64,000 nt of DNA, taken from positions 310,001 through 374,000 of the forward strand of contig BQJK01000001.1 in the NCBI GenBank assembly GCA_021604665.1. Direction: 5' to 3'. Below, piece after piece: positions 44,760 to 53,338 of this stretch. Below the pieces are notes generated by a model that made no database searches, was not told where the DNA came from, and was given only the letters and a program-made list of their open reading frames with translations. The DNA comes from Rhodomicrobium sp. (lineage in GTDB: Bacteria; Pseudomonadota; Alphaproteobacteria; Rhizobiales; HXMU1428-3). The stretch's first letter is position 1. Each line of letters opens with the position of its first letter. A program made the translations under genes and the position numbers.

Positions 44760-46279
44760 GAATCCGCGCACAAATCGGCATGGTGCTGAACCTTGACAAA
44801 TGTATCGGCTGCCACACCTGTTCTGTCACCTGCAAGAACGTCTGGACCAGCCGCGACGGCGTCGAATATGCCTGGTTCAATAATGTTGAAACCAAGCCCG
44901 GCCTTGGCTATCCGACCGATTGGGAAAATCAATCACGCTGGAATGGCGGTTGGGAGCGCACAAAAGCCGGTAAGCTGCAGCCCAAACAGGGCAGCAAATG
45001 GCGGATCTTGGCCAATATCTTCGCCAACCCCGATCTACCAGAAATCGACGATTACTATGAACCGTTTGATTTCGACTATGACCATCTGAAATCCGCTCCG
45101 GAAATGGAGGCATTCCCAACGGCACGCCCCCGCTCAAAAATCACCGGCGAACGGATGCAAAAGATCGAAAAAGGCCCGAACTGGGACGAAATACTTGGCG
45201 GTGAATTCTCCAAACGCTCAGAGGATTATAACTTCGACGGCATTGAGAAGCAGATCTACGGAGACTATGAAAATACATTCATGATGTATTTGCCCCGTCT
45301 TTGCGAACACTGCCTCAACCCGACCTGTGTGTCCTCCTGCCCATCGGGCGCCATCTATAAACGCGAGGAAGACGGCATTGTCCTAATTGATCAGGAAAAA
45401 TGCCGAGGCTGGCGGATGTGCGTCTCAGGTTGCCCCTACAAAAAGGTCTATTACAACTGGTCCACTGGCAAATCAGAGAAATGCACACTGTGCTACCCAC
45501 GAATAGAATCCGGCAATCCAACCGTCTGCTCAGAAACATGTGTCGGCCGCATCAGGTATCTAGGGGTCATGCTTTATGACGCCGACAAGATCGAAGAAGC
45601 AGCCAGCGTGGAAAATACGCAAGACCTTTACGATGCACAGCTTGGCGTATTCCTTGACCCTAATGATCCAGAAATAATTGAAGCGGCGCGTGCTGATGGC
45701 ATCCCGGAAGATTGGATCAAAGGGGCGCAGGAAAGCCCAATATGGAAGATGGCGATGGATTGGAAGGTCGCCTTCCCGCTGCATCCAGAATACAGAACAT
45801 TGCCAATGGTCTGGTATATCCCGCCGCTGTCACCGATACAGAACGCTGCCGAGGCGGGGGCTATCGGCATGGATTGCGGAATGCCTGATGTGAAGAACCT
45901 GCGCATACCGGTCAAATACCTTGCCAACATGCTGACAGCTGGCGATGAGGGCCCGGTTGTCACGGCACTGGAGCGAATGTTGGCGATGCGGTCATATATG
46001 CGGTCAAAAACCGTGGAGGGTGTCATTGACGAAGGCATCGCAGAGCGTGTCGGCCTGACCGGGCGCATGATCGAGGATATGTACAAGATCATGGCTTTAG
46101 CTGACTACGAAGACCGCTTTGTCATCCCAACAACCCACAGAGAAAAAGTTGAGGATGCCTATGACCTCAAAGGTGGCTGCGGATTCACTGATGGTAACGG
46201 ATGCTCTGCCGGTATCTCCAAGGGCTCTTTGTTTGGTGGTTCCAAAAGACCTCTGAAAATGCCTGCGGAGGTAAAATAA
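44756..46279 (+). CDS. narH: Respiratory nitrate reductase beta subunit
   Basis: This 507-residue electron-transfer subunit has four iron-sulfur clusters. Cys motifs are CIGCHTCSVTC near the N-terminus, CEHCLNPTCVSSCP, CRGWRMCVSGCP (Trp in place of one Cys, as expected for the 3Fe-4S cluster) and CTLCYPRIESGNPTVCSETC. It passes electrons from NarI hemes to NarG. It is coupled to narG by ATGA and is followed after 1 bp by narJ. Confidence 0.97.
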   Translation: MRIRAQIGMVLNLDKCIGCHTCSVTCKNVWTSRDGVEYAWFNNVETKPGLGYPTDWENQSRWNGGWERTKAGKLQPKQGSKWRILANIFANPDLPEIDDYYEPFDFDYDHLKSAPEMEAFPTARPRSKITGERMQKIEKGPNWDEILGGEFSKRSEDYNFDGIEKQIYGDYENTFMMYLPRLCEHCLNPTCVSSCPSGAIYKREEDGIVLIDQEKCRGWRMCVSGCPYKKVYYNWSTGKSEKCTLCYPRIESGNPTVCSETCVGRIRYLGVMLYDADKIEEAASVENTQDLYDAQLGVFLDPNDPEIIEAARADGIPEDWIKGAQESPIWKMAMDWKVAFPLHPEYRTLPMVWYIPPLSPIQNAAEAGAIGMDCGMPDVKNLRIPVKYLANMLTAGDEGPVVTALERMLAMRSYMRSKTVEGVIDEGIAERVGLTGRMIEDMYKIMALADYEDRFVIPTTHREKVEDAYDLKGGCGFTDGNGCSAGISKGSLFGGSKRPLKMPAEVK

Positions 46280-46280
46280 A

Positions 46281-46985
46281 ATGGACCGTACATTAAAATC
46301 CTTTTCTCTTATCCTGAGTTACCCGACGCGCGAGTTGCAGCATGCCATGCCTGAGATCGGAGGCGTTCTGGCCTCGGACACGCGATTGACAGCAACAGCA
46401 CGCCGGGCGTTGCGCCCGCTGGTTGAGGAGCTGGACGGGCGCGACATTTATGACCTGCAAGAAACCTATGTCATGCTGTTCGACCGGTCCAGAACCCTGT
46501 CGCTAAATCTCTTCGAGCATGTCCATGGCGAAAGCCGGGACCGGGGCGGTGCGATGGTGTCACTTGTTGAAACGTACCGAGAGGCTGGATTTGATCCTGT
46601 GACATCGGAACTGCCAGATCACCTGCCAGTGCTGTTGGAGTTCCTGGCCACGCGGTCTTACGCAGAGGCAAAAGAAACACTGGCAGATGCGGCGCATATA
46701 TTTGAAGCATTAAACGCTCGGTTGAACCGGCGGGAAAGCCCTTATGCTGCTGTGTTCGCCGGGCTTTTGCAGTTTGCGGGCGGCGCGGCAAATACCGAGG
46801 CCGTGGCTGAAATGCTGGCACAGCCTGACGACGACCCTACAGATTTAGAGGCCCTGGACGAGGTTTGGGAAGAAAGCGAAGTGCTGTTCGGCCCTGACCC
46901 GAACGCCGGATGCCCACAAGTGCGCGATATGCTGTCGCGTATGGATCCCCCATTTAACCCCGCACCGCGAAACGCGGCTGAATGA
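46281..46985 (+). CDS. narJ: Nitrate reductase assembly chaperone
   Basis: This 234-residue TorD/NarJ-family chaperone is needed for Mo-cofactor insertion into NarG and membrane attachment. Helical family segments include LILSYPTRELQ, YVMLFDRSRTLSLNLFEHVHGESRDRG and LPDHLPVLLEFLA. Parts of the gene are clearly more GC-rich than neighbouring genes (some 60-base stretches reach 65-70%). It overlaps the first possible narI ATG by ATGA. Confidence 0.94.
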   Translation: MDRTLKSFSLILSYPTRELQHAMPEIGGVLASDTRLTATARRALRPLVEELDGRDIYDLQETYVMLFDRSRTLSLNLFEHVHGESRDRGGAMVSLVETYREAGFDPVTSELPDHLPVLLEFLATRSYAEAKETLADAAHIFEALNARLNRRESPYAAVFAGLLQFAGGAANTEAVAEMLAQPDDDPTDLEALDEVWEESEVLFGPDPNAGCPQVRDMLSRMDPPFNPAPRNAAE

Positions 46986-46996
46986 CGGAGGCCGAT

Positions 46997-47728
46997 ATGC
47001 ATAACTTCCTTTTTGGTATCTACCCTTATATAGCCATCAGTGTGATGATCCTCGGGTCGATTGCGCGATATGAACGCGACCCGTTCACCTGGAAATCCAG
47101 CTCAAGCCAAATGCTCAGACGCAAGCAACTTGTCATCGGGTCAGTTTTATTTCATGTGGGTGTGCTGATTATATTCCTGGGTCATTTCTTCGGCTTATTA
47201 ACACCAATCTGGGTATTCGACGCGCTTGGTATTAGCCATGAGATCAAGCAAATTCTAGCGATCGCCGCAGGCGGCTTCGCGGGTGTTATGGCGTTAATCG
47301 GCGGCGGCATATTGTTTCATCGCCGCTGGACAGAGCCGCGCATCCGTCAGAACTCCAGCTTTGCAGATATTGCGATATTGGCGTTGCTGTTATTTCAGTT
47401 AATGCTCGGTATCTTAACGATATTTGTTTCGCTACAGCATTTGGACGGTCACGAGATGACAACCTTTATGGCATGGGCCCTTGGTATCGTAACCTTCGAC
47501 TTTAACGCGGCCAGTTATATTGCGGATGCATCGATCATCTTCAAACTGCATATCTTTGTGGGGCTAACGATCTTTCTGTTGTTTCCTTTCACCCGCCTTG
47601 TGCACATCATTTCAGGATTCGCCGCCCCGTTCCGGTTCCTGCTGCGGCCTGGGTATCAAGTCGTACGCTCACGGCGGCAGATACCATTACCGAAGCGTAC
47701 CATCTCTAAAATAACTCCAGCGGAGTAG
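46997..47728 (+). CDS. narI: Respiratory nitrate reductase gamma subunit (cytochrome b)
   Basis: This ~243-residue membrane subunit has five spans and carries two hemes b that take electrons from quinol. His ligands are visible in the LFHVGVLIIFLGHFFG helix and in the late HLDGHEMTT and KLHIFVGLTIFLLFPFTRLVH helices. ATG 46997 (MHNFLFGIYPYIA) has GGAGG 5 bases upstream and matches the family start. ATG 46982 would add five residues. Confidence 0.95.
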   Translation: MHNFLFGIYPYIAISVMILGSIARYERDPFTWKSSSSQMLRRKQLVIGSVLFHVGVLIIFLGHFFGLLTPIWVFDALGISHEIKQILAIAAGGFAGVMALIGGGILFHRRWTEPRIRQNSSFADIAILALLLFQLMLGILTIFVSLQHLDGHEMTTFMAWALGIVTFDFNAASYIADASIIFKLHIFVGLTIFLLFPFTRLVHIISGFAAPFRFLLRPGYQVVRSRRQIPLPKRTISKITPAE

Positions 47729-47733
47729 GATCC

Positions 47734-48531
47734 ATGAACACTGCAGTTTTCCCTGACCTGATCGTAAATGGAACAGTTATCCCACGCGCAGTGGTAGCCG
47801 CTGAAACGCAAAACCAGGAAGCTCCAAAAGGCAAACCCAGAATTGCATGGCAAAAGGCCGCCAATGCAATCGCGATCAGGACACTGCTATTAGAGGAAGC
47901 AAGAGCCCGGGGCGTTTTGGTAGATTCCCAAGAGGTTGGCCCCGGTCGGTTCGAGTCAGATGAGGAGGCCCAAATCCGCGGTCTTCTTGAGCAGGCAGTC
48001 AGTGTTACTCGACCGGATGAAAAAGACGTCAAGGCTGAGTGGCAGAAAGATCCATCTCGCTTCAGAACACCACCATTATGGGAAGTTTCTCATATCCTTT
48101 GCGTCTGCGACCCACGAGATCTAGAAGCACGAGAAAAGGCAAGAGCGCGAATAACCGACATCGCTGCGACTCTTGCCAAAGACCCTAAAGGCTTTGAGGC
48201 CATAGCGGCGCGTGAAAGTGAGTGTGGGTCAAAAGGCTCTGGCGGCGCGCTTGGACAACTCGGGCCAGGCGACACGGTTCCAGAATTCGAGGCGGTACTA
48301 CGGACATTGTCAGAGGGTGAAACGACATCTGAGCCAATTATCACCCGTCATGGCTATCACATCATCCGGCTCGATGCGCTGGCAGAAGGTCAGGTTTTGC
48401 CGTTTGAGGCTGTAAGCGAAAAAATCGCAGAAGCCATGGAAAAAGCAGCTTGGGCAAAAGGGGCACGTAACTTTGTAGATGAATTAATCAAAGGCGCGGA
48501 TATAAAAGGAGCCGACTTTATCAGCGCCTGA
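47734..48531 (+). CDS. Parvulin-type peptidyl-prolyl isomerase (nar operon)
   Basis: This 265-residue PpiC/NifM-like protein has an N-terminal helical chaperone part, then a parvulin domain (~115-225) with WEVSHILCVCDPRD, AARESECGSKGSGGALGQLG and ITRHGYHIIRLD. No signal peptide is seen, so it is cytoplasmic and may help fold NarG or NarH. It starts 5 bp after narI, so it belongs to the nar operon, as in Paracoccus-type clusters. Confidence 0.9.
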   Translation: MNTAVFPDLIVNGTVIPRAVVAAETQNQEAPKGKPRIAWQKAANAIAIRTLLLEEARARGVLVDSQEVGPGRFESDEEAQIRGLLEQAVSVTRPDEKDVKAEWQKDPSRFRTPPLWEVSHILCVCDPRDLEAREKARARITDIAATLAKDPKGFEAIAARESECGSKGSGGALGQLGPGDTVPEFEAVLRTLSEGETTSEPIITRHGYHIIRLDALAEGQVLPFEAVSEKIAEAMEKAAWAKGARNFVDELIKGADIKGADFISA

Positions 48532-48678
48532 TCCATTAATATAGAAAACACCCTCTAAAACCACGCCCTCTCACATCATTCAGTCGCATCATTGAAAATC
48601 CTGCGATCCGGTTTATAGTGCCACTCCTGCGGCAAAGCTATCTTGCTGTTCCCATAATTAATAACCCCGCTCTTGACT

Positions 48679-48696
48679 TTAGAACCTTTGTTCTAA
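48679..48696. promoter_or_regulatory. Palindrome upstream of dusA
   Basis: TTAGAAC-CTTT-GTTCTAA is a perfect 7-bp inverted repeat lying just after a TTGACT (48673-48678) that could be a -35 element. It sits about 70 bp before the dusA start. The regulator is unknown. Confidence 0.4.
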
Positions 48697-48766
48697 GTGT
48701 AGTAGAAGACGGGCGTGATAATTTAAGATATCAAACAGGCGCTGCAAAAGGTTCTGGAGTTAAGCA

Positions 48767-49801
48767 TTGGAAAAGGCGGTAAAATCACAGAGTGGCATAA
48801 GCTCAAGATTATCTGTGGCCCCGATGATGGAATGGACAGACCGGCATTGTAGATATTTCCATCGTCAGATCACCAGCCAGGCCCTGCTTTATACCGAGAT
48901 GGTCACAGCCGAGGCGATCATCCATGGCCCAAGGGAGCGGCTACTTTCATTTTCAGCCGCAGAACATCCCGTTGCTTTGCAGCTTGGTGGCTCTGACGCG
49001 GCTAATTTGAGGCAAGCGGTGCTCATAGCCAATGAGTATGGATATGATGAAATAAATCTCAATGTTGGGTGCCCATCAGATCGTGTGCAAAACGGGCGCT
49101 TTGGCGCGTGTTTAATGCAAGAGCCTGAAACCGTGCGCAGCTGTATGGAAGCAATGGCGGAGGTGGCCACCAGCCCGGTAACTGTCAAATGCCGCATTGG
49201 CGTTGATGATATGGATGATGAAAAGGGCTTAGCCAATTTTATCGAGACGGTATCAAAAGCCGGGGTCGCAACGTTTATCATTCATGCAAGAAAAGCCTGG
49301 CTAAAGGGACTTAGCCCAAAAGAAAACAGAGAAATACCGCCCCTGAATTATGAGCGGGTGTATCGCATGAAAGCAGAGCGACCAGACCTTACCATTATCT
49401 TGAACGGCGGCGTTGAGACTGTAGAAGCCGGGTTAGCTCATCTTGATTATGTTGATGGCGTCATGATAGGCCGCGCGGCCTATCAAAACCCAGCATGTCT
49501 TTCCTTGGTTGATGCGAAAATATTTGGCAGTGCAACACCCCCTAAAACTGAACTCGAAATAGCTGAAGCGATGCGCCCCTATATCGAAGATGAGCTTGAG
49601 AAAGACACAAGGCTGCATCACATAACAAGACATATGCTAGGCCTCTTTCACGGCCAGCCGGGCGCTCGCTCTTACCGCCGTATACTTTCAGAACAAGCCA
49701 ACCAGGATGGCGCCGGCCTCGAAGTCTTCAATAAAGCCCTAAACGCCATAAACCATGTCGCCACTGACCAACCCCAAAAATCCAAAGAGCTACAAACATA
49801 A
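48767..49801 (+). CDS. dusA: tRNA-dihydrouridine(20/20a) synthase
   Basis: This 344-residue flavoenzyme reduces uridine 20/20a in tRNA D-loops. The FMN-binding TIM barrel starts with RLSVAPMMEWTDRHCR. The catalytic Cys lies in LNVGCPSDRVQNGRFGACLM, with the HARKAWLKGLSPKENR segment typical of DusA and VDGVMIGRAAYQNP. TTG start at 48767 with GGAG 8 bases upstream; no in-frame ATG occurs before the conserved region. It is a single gene. Confidence 0.93.
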   Translation: MEKAVKSQSGISSRLSVAPMMEWTDRHCRYFHRQITSQALLYTEMVTAEAIIHGPRERLLSFSAAEHPVALQLGGSDAANLRQAVLIANEYGYDEINLNVGCPSDRVQNGRFGACLMQEPETVRSCMEAMAEVATSPVTVKCRIGVDDMDDEKGLANFIETVSKAGVATFIIHARKAWLKGLSPKENREIPPLNYERVYRMKAERPDLTIILNGGVETVEAGLAHLDYVDGVMIGRAAYQNPACLSLVDAKIFGSATPPKTELEIAEAMRPYIEDELEKDTRLHHITRHMLGLFHGQPGARSYRRILSEQANQDGAGLEVFNKALNAINHVATDQPQKSKELQT

Positions 49802-50116
49802 CACTCCTTTACCACCATTCAGATCCAACAACCTGAGGGAGCTAAAGCTTCAGCTTTAGCGACATGGGTAGCGCCAGCGGACCCGTTGCCTAGCACCGCC
49901 CCTCGGAGGCTAAGGCGCCTTTGCGGATGTTGTGTGGGCATCTGAAGCCCATTGAGCGCCTGGAATTGCCGTGAGAGGTATAAAACAGTTTAAAAAAATA
50001 CAGCGGCAGAACCCACTGGGGGATGGGGGGGGGGATGTAGAGCCCTGCCGCTGTATCAATATGGTGCCATCTTGAAGAATGGGGGAAACTTCAAGGGGGG
50101 CTCCAATTCAAACCTG
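49802..50116. other. Structured intergenic region after dusA
   Basis: These 315 bp hold no gene. Several hairpins are visible: GCTAAAGC-TTCA-GCTTTAGC (49841-49860), the palindrome AAGGCGCCTT near 49912, and TGGGC/GCCCA near 49948. None has a T run, so they are not clear terminators. The stretch could encode a small RNA or a degenerate repeat. Confidence 0.4.
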
Positions 50117-50980
50117 TTATTGACTGCCCTTTTTAAGGGTATGACCAGCTGGGAGGGGTGGTTTTTCAGCCATAATCAGGATTGAAATTCGTTGGTTCGC
50201 CGCAAGGTAGGGGTCTTCCGGGAACAAAGGTTCCACATCAGCCTTGCCGCCAACTTCGTAAAATTTATCATGGGGGACGCCATTTTCAGCCAATATGCGG
50301 CGCGCCTCTTTCGCGCGGTCAGCAGAAAGGTCCCATAAAGTTAATCCAGGTGATTGATAGAGCCGCTTCGCATCAGTGTGCCCCATCAGTTTCAAGCGGT
50401 TTGGTAAGCGCTTGATAATTGGCGCCATAGCAGCCAGAAGTTTACGCGTATGTTCATAGGGCCGCGATGACCCAGCAGGAAACATAGAACGCGCTTCCTG
50501 ATCAATCAGTTGTATGTGCAGCCCTTCAGGTGTTTCTTCAAGCATAAGGTGGCTAGAGAGATGCGTAATTTCTGGCATTTCCTGCCAGGCCTGGCGAAGT
50601 GAGGCAGCAGCTAAAGCAAATTGACGTGGGCGCTCAATCTCATTTTTTTCAATATCATGTGTATTTGCTTCCGGCCCTTGCTTATGGCGCTCATCATGGC
50701 GAATATTCGCAAAGTCGGTGTCATTTTTCTTCATGACGGGGGCAATTTGTTTCACATGCTGGCGCACAGGGGCGCCCTCAATTTCGATCATGCCCGCCTT
50801 GCGGTTGACAAACTGGATACCAAACGCATCCTTCATTGAGCCAGCAACAACTTGTAATTTTTGCTTATCTTGGATGGAAAATGAGATTAGCAAAACAAAG
50901 AAACAAACAAGAATAGACATCAGGTCAGCAAAGGTGACCATATAGTCTGGTACGCCGCCAACTTCCTTCTTCTTGCCCAT
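50117..50980 (-). CDS. motB: Flagellar stator protein MotB-like
   Basis: This 287-residue protein has a basic N-terminus and a single span containing the proton- or sodium-binding Asp (TFADLMSILVCFFVLLISFS). A ~110-residue linker and an OmpA-like peptidoglycan-binding domain follow (LKLMGHTDAKR, LWDLSADRAKEARRIL, NQRISILI). It anchors the stator to the wall. It lies downstream of motA in the same direction. No other flagellar gene is in the window. Confidence 0.88.
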   Translation of the reverse strand: MGKKKEVGGVPDYMVTFADLMSILVCFFVLLISFSIQDKQKLQVVAGSMKDAFGIQFVNRKAGMIEIEGAPVRQHVKQIAPVMKKNDTDFANIRHDERHKQGPEANTHDIEKNEIERPRQFALAAASLRQAWQEMPEITHLSSHLMLEETPEGLHIQLIDQEARSMFPAGSSRPYEHTRKLLAAMAPIIKRLPNRLKLMGHTDAKRLYQSPGLTLWDLSADRAKEARRILAENGVPHDKFYEVGGKADVEPLFPEDPYLAANQRISILIMAEKPPLPAGHTLKKGSQ

Positions 50981-51075
50981 TTTGGTTACTCCACTAAAAC
51001 TCTAAATTCAGATCTGCTGTAATGATCGGTAGAAAACTTAACTCAAGATCTTCCCCAGAAGACATATACAAAAAG

Positions 51076-51873
51076 TTAGGCGGCAACTTCTTCAGCTGTT
51101 GCAGCCTTTTGTTTGGCGTTCAGGTAAGAGGCCAGCATCTCACGGATCAAGGCAGGGGCCTTATTGTCTCGCAGTTGCATAACCCCATCAATCACCAGTG
51201 ATTGATTGATCTCTTCCATCGTAATTTTATTTGAAAGCTTGTCGGCCAGCGGCAAAGCCACAAGGTTGGCAAGCAGCGCACCGTAAAGTGTTGTTAGAAG
51301 CGCAATCGCCATAGCAGGGCCAATTGTTGAAGGGTCATCCATATTGGAAAGCATTTGAACCAGACCAACAATGGTACCAATCATACCAAAAGCCGGGCCC
51401 GCATCACCAAGCATTTTATAAACGCGCTGGGCTTCTTCAAGCCGCTCAATATAAAGGTCGCGCTCTTTTTCCATGGTCTCGCGCATGAAGTCTTCATCAT
51501 AGCCATCAGCCACATATTGCGTGCCCTTCTTCAGGAAGGGGTCGGCAATATCAACACCCTCAAGACCAAGCGGGCCTTCCTTGCGAATAATATCAGCAAG
51601 GTTACAAATCTCATTAGTCATATCTATTGGGCTTTGATTGCGGTGAGTAAAAGCAATTTTACCGCCAAGACCAAGTGCTGAAAAAACATTGGAAAGAGGA
51701 AAGCGCATGATGGTGGCTGCAAAACCACCGCCAAACACAATAAGCAGGGAAGGGACGTTGACAAAAGTATCCAGTGAGCCGCCAGAGAGGATGGCATACA
51801 TCACAATGCCAATACCCGCGATCATGCCACCAATTGTTGCTATATCCATTATCTTAAACCCCGACCCGGCCAT
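51076..51873 (-). CDS. motA: Flagellar stator protein MotA/PomA-like
   Basis: This 265-residue protein has four spans (IATIGGMIAGIGIVMYAILSG; SLLIVFGGGFAATIM; a pair at GMIGTIVGLVQML and AIALLTTLYGALLANL) and a large cytoplasmic loop of ~100 residues with charged residues that touch the rotor. Sequence is closer to PomA (N-terminal span then GSLDTFVN...) than to E. coli MotA, so sodium coupling is possible but unproven. motB follows after ~95 bp. Confidence 0.88.
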   Translation of the reverse strand: MAGSGFKIMDIATIGGMIAGIGIVMYAILSGGSLDTFVNVPSLLIVFGGGFAATIMRFPLSNVFSALGLGGKIAFTHRNQSPIDMTNEICNLADIIRKEGPLGLEGVDIADPFLKKGTQYVADGYDEDFMRETMEKERDLYIERLEEAQRVYKMLGDAGPAFGMIGTIVGLVQMLSNMDDPSTIGPAMAIALLTTLYGALLANLVALPLADKLSNKITMEEINQSLVIDGVMQLRDNKAPALIREMLASYLNAKQKAATAEEVAA

Positions 51874-52051
51874 CTCATCTCAAGGCGAACTGCCAAGAGG
51901 AGGAAAACGCTAATATCAGGGTTAACCCTACCGAACTGTTATGAATTTTAGCTAAAGCAACATGGTTAATTATGCTTAATCAAATGGTCCATAACGGCAC
52001 AGATGAAAACGGTATAGCCAAGTATGTATGTCCAAGTAAGGCTCTATAACC

Positions 52052-53047
52052 TTAAGCAACACCCGCCCGGAGAAGGTCATGGATATGAACAATGCCAATC
52101 GGCTTTTCATCGCGCAGGACAAATAGCGCCGTGATGCTGGAGGCATTGATTTGCTCCAATGCCGCGCTGGCCAGCATCTCCTCATGAATGGTAATAGGGG
52201 AGGGCTTCATAACATCCCTTACATGACGAGAGAGCAGATCAGCCTGCATATTCCGCCGTAAATCACCATCGGTTATCACACCAACAAGCCGGCCCGAACC
52301 ATCAAGCGCGCCAAGGCAGCCAAAGCTCTTCTCAGTCATAGTGACAAGCGCTTCACCCATAGGCATATCTTGTGAAACCAGCGGCAAGCGCTCCCCAACA
52401 TGCATCAAATCTTTGACAAGACGTAGTTTGGCCCCAAGGTTACCGCCAGGGTGAAAGGTTTTAAAATCAACAGCGGAAAACCCTTTTGCTTCCAGCAAAG
52501 CAATGGCCAGCGCATCACCTATCGCCAGCTGCATAATGGTAGAGCTGGTTGGCGCAAGGTTATGCGGGCAAGCTTCCTGAACTTTAGGCAAGGCCAGCAC
52601 AACATCAGAATTGCGCCCAAGCGCACTATTTTCATTTGAAGTGATAGCGATCAACGGCACCTTAAACCGGCGGGAATAGGTGATGATATTCGTCAACTCA
52701 ACAGTTTCACCAGACCAGGAAAGCGCCACTATAATGTCTTCAGGGCGGATCATTCCAAGGTCGCCGTGGCTAGCCTCGCTAGGGTGAACAAAAAAGGCAG
52801 GCGTGCCGGTGGAGGCAAAAGTGGCAGCAATTTTCTGCCCCACATGGCCGCTTTTACCAATACCTGAGATAATAACCCGGCCTTCTGAGCGGCTAATCAT
52901 CTCCACCGCGCGGCTGAACAAAGCCCCCATGCCATTGGAGAGTAAAGCCTCAAGCTCTTTTAAAGCGTTGATTTCAAATTCAATTGTTCTTAAGCCAGAA
53001 GCCAGCGCAGTGGGTGATGTATCTTGCATAATCGTCATATCTGTCAT
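52052..53047 (-). CDS. kdsD: Arabinose-5-phosphate isomerase (KdsD/KpsF)
   Basis: This 331-residue enzyme converts ribulose 5-phosphate to arabinose 5-phosphate for Kdo in lipopolysaccharide or capsule. The SIS domain (~35-190) has VIISGIGKSGHVGQKIAATF, HPSEASHGDLGM and SWSGETVEL. Two CBS domains follow (~210-330, ITDGDLRRNM and GIVHIHDLLRAG). It is divergent from a beta-barrel protein and lies close to galU and galE, consistent with envelope polysaccharide synthesis. Confidence 0.93.
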   Translation of the reverse strand: MTDMTIMQDTSPTALASGLRTIEFEINALKELEALLSNGMGALFSRAVEMISRSEGRVIISGIGKSGHVGQKIAATFASTGTPAFFVHPSEASHGDLGMIRPEDIIVALSWSGETVELTNIITYSRRFKVPLIAITSNENSALGRNSDVVLALPKVQEACPHNLAPTSSTIMQLAIGDALAIALLEAKGFSAVDFKTFHPGGNLGAKLRLVKDLMHVGERLPLVSQDMPMGEALVTMTEKSFGCLGALDGSGRLVGVITDGDLRRNMQADLLSRHVRDVMKPSPITIHEEMLASAALEQINASSITALFVLRDEKPIGIVHIHDLLRAGVA

Positions 53048-53338
53048 GAATTGAGCCAGCTAAAAAGTTTCTGTCTGAGAATAAAGCCATAATACCAGCA
53101 AAAGGCAGTATACCAGCAAAAGGCAGCGCCAAACGCCATAAACGGGGCAAAACAGCCAATAAATGCCGCCAAAAAGGCACCCCTAAAAGCCGGGACCACA
53201 TTAAAACCATACCAAACCTCACCCTGTCTAGCCTTCTCTTATTTATACAGTTCATAACCCTCCGTTAACCATAGTACGGCACTGTAAGAACATTAATGGC
53301 CGCGTCAAAGGCCTTTTTTAGTGTTGGAGTTTGGTATT

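Noticed and set aside
48682..48693. LexA/SOS box upstream of dusA
   Set aside because: GAAC-N4-GTTC is the Gram-positive form; alphaproteobacterial LexA uses a GTTC-N7-GTTC direct repeat, so the assignment is not supported.
49841..49860. Terminator after dusA
   Set aside because: The 8-bp stem is perfect but no T run follows on either strand.
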